The position numbers and the translations under genes are program-made. DNA of 8,270 nucleotides. Origin: Bacteroidota bacterium. Lineage in GTDB: Bacteria; Bacteroidota; Bacteroidia; Chitinophagales; Chitinophagaceae. Positions 1-6,862 of the stretch are shown here, in pieces. The notes under the pieces were generated by a model. The model was not told where the DNA came from. It saw only the letters and a program-made list of their open reading frames with translations, and made no database searches. The first letter of the stretch is position 1, and the number at the start of each line of letters is the position of its first letter. Location: the NCBI GenBank assembly GCA_018267795.1, contig JAFDXS010000075.1, forward strand, positions 1 to 8,270, written 5' to 3'.

Positions 1-996
1 ATAGTACTCATACACTGGCTGTACGGTATCTGCCTGCTTGTAGTTAGGGCCATAAGCAACGCTGCGCAAATCGAAAAGGCGATGGAAAACCATCCATGAA
101 ATGAAAAGCCATATTACTATCCAGCCTATTGTTTCCCAGCTGCGCAGGAAATATTTTACCGCGCCTACTATGCCCATCAGTATAGCAAAGAGCATAAGGA
201 AGCTGGCGCCGGCAGGAATACGCAGTACCGGCTCCTCCATGAAAATACCTATTACCAGCAGGAATACGAATGAAAATATAGTGGCTGTAATAGCATTGCG
301 ATGGTGGCGACGCAGTATGGTATTGAGCACACGCGGGTGATAACGTTCCAACTCCGAGCATTTGCAAACTTTGAGGTTTTCACCTAAGTAACTATCTACT
401 CTAAGGATATCAAGATCGTAATCGAGTGTATCGTAAGGGATGATTTCCCTGATGCGGGCGGGATTGGTGATTTTTGAAAGAATAACTTTCAACATGTCCC
501 TGCCCATGCGAAAGAAGTAGGCAAAAGAGATAAGCGTGATAAGGAGTACGCCCAGGTAAAAACCTAACTGCATCAGCAGAGTTTGCTCCACTGTAGCATG
601 CTCATCGTATAGCTGAAAGTGTATGGTGAATATGGAATAGAAAACAAAAAATGAAAAAGGTATCGCTGAATTATTAAGGCAATAAACCAGGAAAGTCTGA
701 TTGGCTGCCCCCATATAGGGTATGCGGTGCCCGTGTATAATGAAGGTGGTGATGTGCCAACCCATAACAAAAACAGCAACGGCGCCACCCAGCAGCAGCA
801 TACTGAGAAAATTTATCTTACCGAAATATTCAGGTGCAAGGAAAAGCGCCGATGCACCAAAATGCGCAGCGAAATGCCCCGTGATCGTAGCCACAACAAT
901 AACCCAGAAGATGAGCAAAAACTGGTATTTGCGAAAATGCAGCAACAGCAATTGCACAGGGAGAAAGTGGTATATGCTCTTCAGCATATCGCGCAT
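1..996 (-). CDS. Polytopic membrane protein, N-terminal part; probable patatin-like phospholipase (partial)
   Basis: The frame is open for 332 codons from an ATG at 996 and leaves the window at base 1, so the C-terminus is missing. An in-frame stop at 1018-1020 fixes the N-terminus near here; the second Met (codon 4) is an alternative start. About seven hydrophobic segments are visible, near residues 25-40, 62-86, 103-127, 139-162, 234-253, 261-282 and 289-306. A charged cytosolic-looking loop (about 163-233) contains CKC at 211-213. From memory, the early motif PVQLLLLHFRKYQ, the APEYFGK motif and the late FDLRSVAYGPNY resemble the membrane domain that precedes the patatin (GGGxR...GxSxG) domain in large Bacteroidota 'patatin-like phospholipase' proteins. 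The catalytic part would lie beyond the left edge, so the enzymatic call is inference. A near-consensus -7 box (TAATATTTG, complement of 1026-1034) lies upstream. The gene is 79 bp downstream of the M23 gene on the same strand. Confidence 0.6.
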   Translation of the reverse strand, partial: MRDMLKSIYHFLPVQLLLLHFRKYQFLLIFWVIVVATITGHFAAHFGASALFLAPEYFGKINFLSMLLLGGAVAVFVMGWHITTFIIHGHRIPYMGAANQTFLVYCLNNSAIPFSFFVFYSIFTIHFQLYDEHATVEQTLLMQLGFYLGVLLITLISFAYFFRMGRDMLKVILSKITNPARIREIIPYDTLDYDLDILRVDSYLGENLKVCKCSELERYHPRVLNTILRRHHRNAITATIFSFVFLLVIGIFMEEPVLRIPAGASFLMLFAILMGIVGAVKYFLRSWETIGWIVIWLFISWMVFHRLFDLRSVAYGPNYKQADTVQPVYEYY

Positions 997-1075
997 AATG
1001 GAACGACAGATTTTATATCAAGCTACAAATATTATTCCGCTGTTTGCTCATATAGCAGTAATAAATATGATGAAA

Positions 1076-2029
1076 TTAATGATGAGCATTCTGCTTTCGT
1101 GGTAAAATATAAAAGGGTTTTACAGTTATCAACCGCTCATTTACAAAGTAGCGCAGTTCCCATCTGCCTGCTTTGTCTGGTAGAGGAATATAAGTCCACG
1201 AATAATCATTCCAGGTACTTAAAGGCCAGGTATAGTTAAAAGTTTCCCATAGCAGGCCGGAAGGCCCATACCATTCCGCATGTATCCTATAGCCTTTTCT
1301 TAATCCATGCATCTGTGCCCAGAAGCAAACGGTGTCATCTGTTGGTGCACAAAAAGTATCTTTTACCATATAACGCTCCTTCAACGTATCAACATTGGGT
1401 GCATAAGGAATAAATCCTGCATCAATGAGATATAGACCTGTATCATAAGCAGGCTCATTTAGCCATAGTCCATAAGTGGGTCCGTGACAAGGGCCTGAAA
1501 ATGGATCAATGAAACCGAAACCATTCATAGATCTTATTTCAAGATCTAAGTGGGGGAACGGAGAGTAGCCGGAAGAACCAACCTGGGCAATTGCTTGTCC
1601 CTGTTTCACTCTATCGCCCACCTTTACAAGCTGAGACCCATTTTTTAAGTGGTTATAATATACATAGTACTTATTGCCATGCAGTATACAAATATAGTTG
1701 CAGGGCCTTCCAATTATCATATGCTTATTGCGGTCATACTCACCATCTCTCTTAGAAAATACAATACCATCGGCTACAGCATACACATACACGCCGCTAT
1801 CCATTGTTTTAAAGCTCCTGATTAGGAAGTCTGTTGCACGATGGCCATTATAAGTTTTAGTACCGCAGTATGGATCTCTTATTCCCTTACTTGTATCATG
1901 ATCGGGATAATTATCGATGAAATAATCTATTCCCTGTTGCCCGTGCAGTGGCAGAGTAAAAATACCCTTCTGCCCAAAACATTGAGCAAATGAAAAAATA
2001 AGAATGCTAAAGAGGGGTAGGTATTTCAT
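1076..2029 (-). CDS. Exported M23-family peptidase-like protein with Asp at a zinc-ligand position
   Basis: A 317-residue protein starting at ATG 2029. Residues 1-20 form a Sec-type signal peptide (basic start, hydrophobic core, likely cleavage after CFG near 19); there is no good lipobox, so it is probably periplasmic or secreted. Residues about 55-180 match the LytM/M23 metallopeptidase (lysostaphin-type) fold: NGHRATDF supplies the HxxxD zinc motif (H63, D67), YYNHLKNGS supplies the middle His (H127), VKVGDRVKQGQAIAQVGSSG (135-154) is the typical glycine-rich strand run, and PHLDLEI (159-165) stands where HLHxE is expected. The second His of HxH, normally a zinc ligand, is Asp162, so activity is uncertain. 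M23 enzymes cut peptidoglycan peptide cross-links; inactive relatives (EnvC/NlpD type) activate amidases. Residues about 225-310 look like a Trp/Tyr-rich beta-sandwich. Six or more cysteines in the mature part suggest disulfides. The start lies 47 bp after ctaA. Confidence 0.85.
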   Translation of the reverse strand: MKYLPLFSILIFSFAQCFGQKGIFTLPLHGQQGIDYFIDNYPDHDTSKGIRDPYCGTKTYNGHRATDFLIRSFKTMDSGVYVYAVADGIVFSKRDGEYDRNKHMIIGRPCNYICILHGNKYYVYYNHLKNGSQLVKVGDRVKQGQAIAQVGSSGYSPFPHLDLEIRSMNGFGFIDPFSGPCHGPTYGLWLNEPAYDTGLYLIDAGFIPYAPNVDTLKERYMVKDTFCAPTDDTVCFWAQMHGLRKGYRIHAEWYGPSGLLWETFNYTWPLSTWNDYSWTYIPLPDKAGRWELRYFVNERLITVKPFYILPRKQNAHH

Positions 2030-2076
2030 ACAGGCATTGCTACCTGTAATATAATAAAGATTTTTACTGGTTGTAT

Positions 2077-3129
2077 TTAAGTATTAGCCTTACGCACCAC
2101 GTATAAATTCACTATAAGTGACATGAGCAGGAACATAGCCACTAACTGATGTAGCTCTGCCAGCGATTGGTATTGACCAAATTTGCCCACAACAATAGTA
2201 GGTGCGCTGATAACCGTACATATACCCAGCAATACCTGCAGGCTTACTAGCAATACAGTCCACCAACGAGTTTTTGCTAAAAGCGAAGATTGATTAGCTT
2301 TTAAATATTTACCTGCTTGGGCAAACCAGAATATTAAAACGATAATTAACAAGTAAGCAAGTGTGCGGTGCACAAAATGAACATTAATAGGATCGCTTAC
2401 AAAACTGTGCTGTAGCATATTGTCAGGTATCCACATACCATTGATAGTAGGCCAGGTAGGTGCAGACATAGCAGCCTTGAGGCCGGCCATAAAAGCACCG
2501 TATAATAGCTGAATGCTGAGCAGTGCAATGGCAATAATAGTGAAATTGTGCAGGGACGTACTTTTAGTTCTTCTTTCTTTAGGTATTAGTAACTGCAGTG
2601 CAAACCATAATGTATAACATGCCAACACCATAGCAGAGAGAAAATGTATTGCCAGCTTTATATGATCTACATATAGGTGCGTATCATTGAGGCCGCTGCT
2701 CACCATTATCCAGCCTATCAGGCCCTGCATGCCACCGAGTATAAACAGGATGACGAAGGGTATGATCATCTGCTTATCAAAATATTTCTTTACCAGGAAG
2801 TATATAAAACCTATAGCAAACACAACACCCAGCATGCGTGCCCAAAGGCGGTGAAACCACTCCCAGAAAAAAATGAACTTGAAATCGCTGAGCGTAAAAT
2901 CGCTGTTCAGGTATTTATATTGGCCTATATGCTTGTAGCCGTTAAATGCCTCATTCCATTCCTTATCATTTAGCGGAGGGATGGCACCCATTATTGGCTT
3001 CCACTCAGTGATGGAAAGGCCTGAGCCGGTGAGACGCGTGACACCGCCAAGCAAGGTCTGCACGATAATCATAAAAACACCCAGCAGCAACCACCAGGCT
3101 ACGGCTCTTCTTTTTGCTTTATCCTCCAC
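2077..3129 (-). CDS. ctaA: Heme A synthase, COX15/CtaA family
   Basis: The 350-residue inner-membrane protein oxidises the heme O methyl group to a formyl group, giving heme A for aa3-type cytochrome c oxidase. The family signature GGVTRLTGSGLSITEWKP (28-45) followed by GAIPP is intact, and the sequence resembles the longer COX15/proteobacterial-type branch. About eight transmembrane helices are visible (near 13-30, 96-113, 122-142, 156-178, 196-215, 254-272, 287-306, 325-345). The four conserved heme-ligand-type histidines can be placed at H93 (EWFHR), H162 (KLAIHF), H254 (VHFVHRTLAY) and H327 (AELHQL). The start is GTG at 3129: no in-frame ATG lies nearby upstream, and a TAATTTTG -7 box sits 20 nt before it. 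It is first in a minus-strand run with the M23 and membrane-protein genes. No ctaB or oxidase subunit genes are in the window. Confidence 0.95.
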   Translation of the reverse strand: MEDKAKRRAVAWWLLLGVFMIIVQTLLGGVTRLTGSGLSITEWKPIMGAIPPLNDKEWNEAFNGYKHIGQYKYLNSDFTLSDFKFIFFWEWFHRLWARMLGVVFAIGFIYFLVKKYFDKQMIIPFVILFILGGMQGLIGWIMVSSGLNDTHLYVDHIKLAIHFLSAMVLACYTLWFALQLLIPKERRTKSTSLHNFTIIAIALLSIQLLYGAFMAGLKAAMSAPTWPTINGMWIPDNMLQHSFVSDPINVHFVHRTLAYLLIIVLIFWFAQAGKYLKANQSSLLAKTRWWTVLLVSLQVLLGICTVISAPTIVVGKFGQYQSLAELHQLVAMFLLMSLIVNLYVVRKANT

Positions 3130-3149
3130 TATTATTTGAAATTTGCAGG

Positions 3150-3157
3150 CAAAATTA
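3150..3157 (-). promoter_or_regulatory. Putative -7 box for ctaA
   Basis: On the minus strand the bases read TAATTTTG, matching the Bacteroidota primary-sigma -7 consensus TAnnTTTG. It ends 20 nt before the GTG start of ctaA. No clear TTTG -33 element is seen at the usual distance, so this rests on the box and its position only. Confidence 0.45.
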
Positions 3158-3265
3158 ATGCAGTAACAACGAAAAGATGTTTAATAAAGTTGAAATCCTG
3201 ATTAAACAAGTTGCTATTTTATGCATTCTTATTCCACATATTTATAATTAATTGATTGCTTATAT

Positions 3266-3290
3266 GTAGAAGAACTTCTACACTTTCTAC
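3266..3290. repeat. Dyad with an extra direct half-site
   Basis: GTAGAAG (3266-3272) and CTTCTAC (3275-3281) form a 7-bp inverted repeat with a 2-bp centre, and TTCTAC recurs at 3285-3290, nine bases after the first copy. This spacing suits a dimeric DNA-binding protein. It could instead form a weak 6-bp hairpin followed by a T-rich run, but it lies in no known transcript end. Confidence 0.4.
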
Positions 3291-3457
3291 ATTATTTTTT
3301 CTATTTCTGTTTAATACATAACATGCACAGTATCAATTATATTAAATTTTATAAGTTTTTTTACAATTAATAACGCATTATCATTATTTCTCTGTATAAA
3401 TGCTGTATTGACTTTCAAAGGTTGATTGCCTAAAATGTTGATTAGTAGCCACTTACA

Positions 3458-3479
3458 TTTAATCTCATTTTAATCTCAT
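3458..3479. repeat. Tandem 11-bp repeat (TTTAATCTCAT x2)
   Basis: Two exact head-to-tail copies of an 11-bp unit, about one helical turn, at 3458-3468 and 3469-3479, followed by a T-rich tract. It lies 28 bp upstream of the possible hup -7 box, where an activator could bind. Simple slippage in AT-rich DNA is an equally plausible origin. Confidence 0.55.
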
Positions 3480-3506
3480 TTTCTTTTTTTGGACTGAAAC
3501 TTGCTA

Positions 3507-3514
3507 TAAATTTG
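3507..3514 (+). promoter_or_regulatory. Possible -7 box upstream of the HU gene
   Basis: TAAATTTG matches TAnnTTTG. A TTTG at 3488-3491 could act as the -33 element, but the 15-nt spacer is shorter than the usual 19 or so. If used, the HU mRNA would have a leader of about 130 nt. Confidence 0.3.
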
Positions 3515-3649
3515 GTTGTGGTATAGTATTTATTGCATAGAGTGTCAAACAGTTGCATAAATTCATAATACCATTAAGAGAGAGAATGCGCTGTTAAAGC
3601 AACAAATTAAATAGTTAACTAAATAAATAACTGCCTAAAACTGTCCATT

Positions 3650-3973
3650 ATGAGAAAAGCAGATGTTGTAAGTAGTATTGCTGAGAAAACAGGAATACCG
3701 AAAGTAGATATACTGGTGGCGCTGGAAGCGTTCTTTAAAGAAGTAAAAGTATCATTGGTAGAGGGTGAACCGGTATATGTACGTGGCTTTGGCAGTTTTA
3801 TATTGAAAAAACGCGCAGCAAAGATCGGTCGTAACATAAAGAAGAATGTAGCAGTAGAAATTCCGGAACATTTTATCCCGGCTTTCAAACCTGCAAAGGA
3901 ATTTGTACAGGCAGTGAAGGAATCGAAGCATGAGCTCGTAGAACACAGTGAAGCAGACCTGGTAGAAGATTAA
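3650..3973 (+). CDS. HU/IHF-family nucleoid DNA-binding protein
   Basis: A 107-residue histone-like protein that would dimerise and bend or coat DNA. The N-terminal helix pair (MRKADVVSSIAEKTGI...) is followed by the beta-arm signature VRGFGSFILKKRAAKIGRN (44-62) and the closing IPEHFIPAFKPAKEFVQAVK (71-90), the standard HU layout. At the arm tip the usual RNPxTG is RNIKKN, so the DNA-intercalating proline (position 63 in HU) is Ile. I believe this is common in the Bacteroidota IHF/HU-like subgroup, but it should bend DNA differently from classical HU/IHF. A tail of about 17 residues (91-107) is rich in Glu/Asp, extending beyond the roughly 90-residue core. The ATG at 3650 fits the HU N-terminus exactly. 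It is followed 55 bp later by the TPR gene, which seems to have its own promoter. Confidence 0.93.
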   Translation: MRKADVVSSIAEKTGIPKVDILVALEAFFKEVKVSLVEGEPVYVRGFGSFILKKRAAKIGRNIKKNVAVEIPEHFIPAFKPAKEFVQAVKESKHELVEHSEADLVED

Positions 3974-4001
3974 TAAAAAACTAAGCAAGTAATGATTTCG
4001 C

Positions 4002-4009
4002 TACCTTTG
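4002..4009 (+). promoter_or_regulatory. -7 box for the TPR gene
   Basis: TACCTTTG is a full match to TAnnTTTG, in the widely seen TACCTTTGC form. It ends 19 nt before the TTG start at 4029, which supports that unusual start and implies a very short leader. No convincing -33 TTTG is seen. Confidence 0.5.
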
Positions 4010-4028
4010 CGCAGAAATTAATAACACA

Positions 4029-4877
4029 TTGCGTCCGGTACATTATATCACACTTGCAGTAGCAATAGCACTAATAGCTCTTTTATACTGGGGAGGTAAC
4101 ACGACACCACCAAAACCGAAAAACATGCCAGCAATGGCAGCCGGTGGAATGTCCTCAGGCCCAAACACCATGAAGCCTGCCTCTTTCGACTCGATTTTAT
4201 CAGCAGCCGGCAAGCAGATACCTGCTAAGGCGATGGATAAAATCAAAACCATTGAAAATAAACTTGCAGCCATCCGCGATTCGTCGCAGATGGCTGTAGT
4301 TTTTATACAGCTCGCCCAGGTATGGGAAGAAAATAAACAACTGCCCGTAGCAGGATATTACAGTGCAAAAGCAGCAAAGTTGGAGAATTCCAAAAAAATG
4401 CTCAATTTTGCAGGCCAATTCTTTTTGGAGCGCACCGGCGAAACAAATTCTACACAGCTGCAACTGTGGGAATTAGCTCAGGCCGAGGAATGTTTTCAAA
4501 AAGGAATGGAGCTTGACAAGGAGAACGATACTGCGCAGATAGGGCTTGCAACAGTCTATGTAGCCAGAGGGGAAACGATGAAAGGTGTAGGAATGCTAAG
4601 GGACATTACCCAGAAACATCCGGACAATATACCTGCTAACATGATGTTAGGCCGTTTGTCTATACAGTCGGGACAGTTTGACAAGGCTATTGCCCGCTTT
4701 GAAGGAATATTAAAACTGGAGCCTAACAATGTAGATGCCCTGCTATATCTGGGCGAAGCATACGAAGGGAAAGGTGAAAAAGACAAAGCGGTAGAAATAT
4801 ATAATAAGTGTAAGGAAATAGTCAATGATCCGGGTTTTATTAAGAGCATTGACGAGCATATAAATTCATTAAAATAA
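4029..4877 (+). CDS. Membrane-anchored tetratricopeptide-repeat protein
   Basis: A 282-residue protein beginning at a TTG codon. No in-frame ATG exists between the upstream stop (3993-3995) and this point, and a -7 box lies 19 nt before it. Residues 6-22 form one hydrophobic helix, probably a membrane anchor or uncleaved signal, followed by a Pro/Gly/Met-rich linker (24-50). The rest is helical, with recognisable TPR units from about 147 to 267: AEECFQKGMELDKEN (152-166), the pair around 168-200, GQFDKAIARFEGILKLEPNN (215-234) and ALLYLGEAYEGKGEKDKAVEIYNK (237-260). TPRs bind other proteins; no catalytic domain is visible and the partner is unknown. It lies between the HU gene and the basic ribosomal-type and RNase genes, 21 bp before the 31-aa gene. 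Confidence 0.85.
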   Translation: MRPVHYITLAVAIALIALLYWGGNTTPPKPKNMPAMAAGGMSSGPNTMKPASFDSILSAAGKQIPAKAMDKIKTIENKLAAIRDSSQMAVVFIQLAQVWEENKQLPVAGYYSAKAAKLENSKKMLNFAGQFFLERTGETNSTQLQLWELAQAEECFQKGMELDKENDTAQIGLATVYVARGETMKGVGMLRDITQKHPDNIPANMMLGRLSIQSGQFDKAIARFEGILKLEPNNVDALLYLGEAYEGKGEKDKAVEIYNKCKEIVNDPGFIKSIDEHINSLK

Positions 4878-4898
4878 CGTTTAAAATTACTTTTAACT

Positions 4899-4994
4899 AT
4901 GCCTTGCGGTAAAAAAAGGAAAAGACATAAGATTGCTACTCACAAACGTAAAAAACGCCTGAGAAAGAACCGTCATAAGAAGAAGAACAAGTAG
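4899..4994 (+). CDS. 31-aa very basic COX24/AURKAIP1-domain protein (bS22/mS38-like ribosomal protein)
   Basis: A 32-codon frame including stop, starting with ATG, that is easily lost to length cut-offs. The product starts MPCGKKRKRHKIATHKRKKR and continues LRKNRHKKKNK; over half of its residues are Lys or Arg. The KRKRHKI..HKRKKRLRKNRHK pattern matches the COX24/AURKAIP1 (DUF1713) C-terminal motif, related to mitochondrial small-subunit protein mS38 and to actinobacterial bS22, which lie against 16S-type rRNA near the decoding region. Bacteroidota genomes carry very similar stand-alone proteins, as I recall. Binding to the 30S subunit is inferred. It lies 21 bp after the TPR stop, so it is probably in the same transcript, and 192 bp before the RNase G/E gene. 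Confidence 0.85.
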   Translation: MPCGKKRKRHKIATHKRKKRLRKNRHKKKNK

Positions 4995-5186
4995 TCTGAC
5001 CTCTCCGGTCAACTGCCTGGGTTTCTTGCTGCAGCAATCCTTACATCTTTTGTATGCACTATAGTGTGGCAACAGGTGTAGGGTTTTGCTATTGCAGGTT
5101 ACATCTTCAAACTACAGAATGGCAACCCCTATGCCGTTAGCAGGATAGTATCTCTACCTGGTGCAGGATAGAAAAATGACGGTAGC
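4995..5186 (+). other. 192-bp leader region before RNase G/E, no gene seen
   Basis: No credible coding frame or known RNA. It holds a 5-bp stem-loop (TGACC 4997-5001 with GGTCA 5007-5011), a perfect 12-bp palindrome TTGCTGCAGCAA (5026-5037) and two copies of GCAGGATAG (5140-5148 and 5163-5171). E. coli RNase E controls its own mRNA through its 5' leader, so the region could be a regulatory leader; this is inference only. Confidence 0.35.
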
Positions 5187-6746
5187 ATGAACAAAGAACT
5201 AATTATTAATGCTTCGGGCGACGGCGTGGAAATCGCCTTGCTGGAAGATAAGAAACTTGTTGAGCTTCATTATGAGCATGGACAGGCGAACTTTGCTGTG
5301 GGTGATCTATACCTGGGCAAGGTGAAAAAGCTGATGCCCGGGCTTAATGCAGCTTTTGTAGATGTAGGTTACGAAAAAGACGCTTTTTTACACTATACGG
5401 ACCTCAGCCCATATTTTCGCTCTTTACTAAAATTCAGCAAGCAGTCTATAGAAGGTAATACTTCATGGGGCAGCGATTTTGGTAAATTTCAGAATGAGCA
5501 GGAAATAATAAAGACCGGCAAAATAACTGAGGTAATACAAGGCAAGCCGGAAATACTGGTACAGATACTGAAAGAGCCCATCTCATCTAAAGGGCCGCGC
5601 CTGAGCTGCGAAATATCGCTGCCGGGCAGGTTTGTAGTGCTTACACCTTTTAATGATGTAGTAGCTATCTCCAGGAAGATACATTCGTCTGATGAGCGTA
5701 AGCGCCTGCAGCGGATAGTAGAGAGCATAAAGCCCAAAAATTTTGGTGTGATAGTGCGCACTGCTGCCGAAGGCAAAAGTACTGCGGAGCTGCACACCGA
5801 TATTATGGAGCTGGATGCTATGTGGAAGAGCATACAGACCAATCTGAAAGGAGCTAAAGCACCTCAGATAATACTGAGCGAACAGGACAAAACCACCTCT
5901 ATACTGCGTGACCTGCTAAGCGAAAGCTTTCAGCGCATAGTGGTGAACGACAAGAAGCTGCTAGGCGAGACCAAAGACTATATAGCACGCATTGCACCTG
6001 AAAAGGAAGAAATTGTAAGCTTTCATAATGCGGGACAGCCAATATTCGACACCTTTGGCGTTACCAAACAGATGAAGGCCTCTTTTGGCAAGACCGTGAA
6101 TATGAACAGCGGCTCTTACCTGATAATAGAGCATACCGAGGCGCTACATGTAATAGATGTAAACAGCGGTACCCGCAGTGCAGACAGCGGACAAGAGCAA
6201 AATGCACTGGCTACCAACCTGGAGGCTGCCGAAGAAATATCAAGGCAACTGCGCCTGCGCGACCTGGGAGGTATCATTATCATAGACTTTATAGACATGA
6301 AGCTGCCTGAGCACAAGAAGCAGTTGCATGAGGCTATGGAACAGCTGATGGCGCACGACAGGGCAAGGCATACGATATTACCAATCTCCAAATTTGGGCT
6401 GATGCAGATAACACGTCAACGCCTGAGACCTGAGCTGAATATATCTACAGCTGAAGTGTGCCCTACCTGTAATGGTACCGGCAAGATAGGCCCATCCATA
6501 CTGCTGGCAGATGATATAGAAAAAGACTTTAAATACCTGATAAACCAGGGACACAGGCAATTGGCCCTGCACGTACACCCTATAATGGAGGCATACCTTA
6601 CCAAAGGCAACCTGCTGAAACCATCAATAGTGCGCAAGTGGTACAAACAGTATAAAGTAAAAGTGAAAATAGTATCTGATAGCAACTCACCGCTTACCCA
6701 ATATCATTTTTACGACCTTAAAACAGATGACCTGATAAAACTTTAA
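5187..6746 (+). CDS. rng: Ribonuclease G/E family endoribonuclease
   Basis: The 519-residue enzyme cleaves single-stranded, often 5'-monophosphorylated RNA in rRNA maturation and mRNA decay. An N-terminal S1-like segment (about 36-130; VGDLYLGKVKKLMPGLNAAF) is interrupted by a charged insertion near 84-110, then comes the RNase H/5'-sensor-like region. The catalytic DNase I-like core has both metal-binding acidic motifs, HVIDVNSG (D324) and IIIIDFIDM (D367, D370), equivalent to D303 and D346 of E. coli RNase E. The Zn-link CPTCNGTG (C425, C428) follows, and then a small C-terminal domain. There is no long degradosome scaffold tail, so it is RNase G-like in length. A four-codon out-of-frame ORF (ATG at 5176) ends in TGA overlapping the start as ATGA. 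A rho-independent terminator follows 25 bp after the stop. Confidence 0.95.
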   Translation: MNKELIINASGDGVEIALLEDKKLVELHYEHGQANFAVGDLYLGKVKKLMPGLNAAFVDVGYEKDAFLHYTDLSPYFRSLLKFSKQSIEGNTSWGSDFGKFQNEQEIIKTGKITEVIQGKPEILVQILKEPISSKGPRLSCEISLPGRFVVLTPFNDVVAISRKIHSSDERKRLQRIVESIKPKNFGVIVRTAAEGKSTAELHTDIMELDAMWKSIQTNLKGAKAPQIILSEQDKTTSILRDLLSESFQRIVVNDKKLLGETKDYIARIAPEKEEIVSFHNAGQPIFDTFGVTKQMKASFGKTVNMNSGSYLIIEHTEALHVIDVNSGTRSADSGQEQNALATNLEAAEEISRQLRLRDLGGIIIIDFIDMKLPEHKKQLHEAMEQLMAHDRARHTILPISKFGLMQITRQRLRPELNISTAEVCPTCNGTGKIGPSILLADDIEKDFKYLINQGHRQLALHVHPIMEAYLTKGNLLKPSIVRKWYKQYKVKVKIVSDSNSPLTQYHFYDLKTDDLIKL

Positions 6747-6771
6747 GTAAAGTCAGGGATAAAGAAATTTT

Positions 6772-6800
6772 AGCCGGGTATGATTACCCGGCTTTTTTAT
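6772..6800 (+). terminator. Rho-independent terminator after rng
   Basis: A 9-bp perfect stem AGCCGGGTA (6772-6780) and TACCCGGCT (6785-6793) with a TGAT loop is followed directly by a T-rich tract continuing past 6800. It starts 25 bp after the RNase stop codon and closes the plus-strand cluster. Confidence 0.92.
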
Positions 6801-6825
6801 TTTTTTGTTAATCAAATCATTATTT

Positions 6826-6855
6826 CTTGTAATAAATAAGTATGCAATATATTTG
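6826..6855 (+). promoter_or_regulatory. Putative promoter of the small membrane protein gene
   Basis: CTTG (6826-6829) and TATATTTG (6848-6855) resemble the Bacteroidota -33 and -7 elements with an 18-nt spacer. The -7 box lies inside the longest open frame (ATG 6842), so that first ATG would be untranscribed if this promoter is used. Confidence 0.45.
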
Positions 6856-6862
6856 CTATGTA

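Larger units (their letters stand above)
3130..3649. other. 520-bp AT-rich divergent intergenic region, no gene seen
   Basis: This lies between the divergent ctaA and HU genes. It is very AT-rich with frequent stops in all frames, and I see no tRNA, structured RNA or plausible coding frame. It does contain the ctaA -7 box, a dyad with an extra half-site at 3266-3290, a tandem 11-bp repeat at 3458-3479, and a possible hup -7 box at 3507-3514. It therefore looks regulatory, with a long leader (about 130 nt) in front of the HU gene. Confidence 0.6.

Noticed and set aside
727..1239. Plus-strand open frame of 170 codons across the gap between the membrane protein and M23 genes
   Set aside because: It covers the ends of two well-supported minus-strand genes; its product is Gln/Lys-rich with no domain or promoter.
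3130..3649. Hidden small RNA, tRNA or short gene in the large intergenic region
   Set aside because: No cloverleaf, strong hairpin with T-tract or sustained open frame was found; AT-richness explains the appearance.
5140..5171. Direct repeat GCAGGATAG x2 before rng as an element of its own
   Set aside because: Nine bases, 23 bp apart, with no further copies; weak alone, so only listed within the leader.
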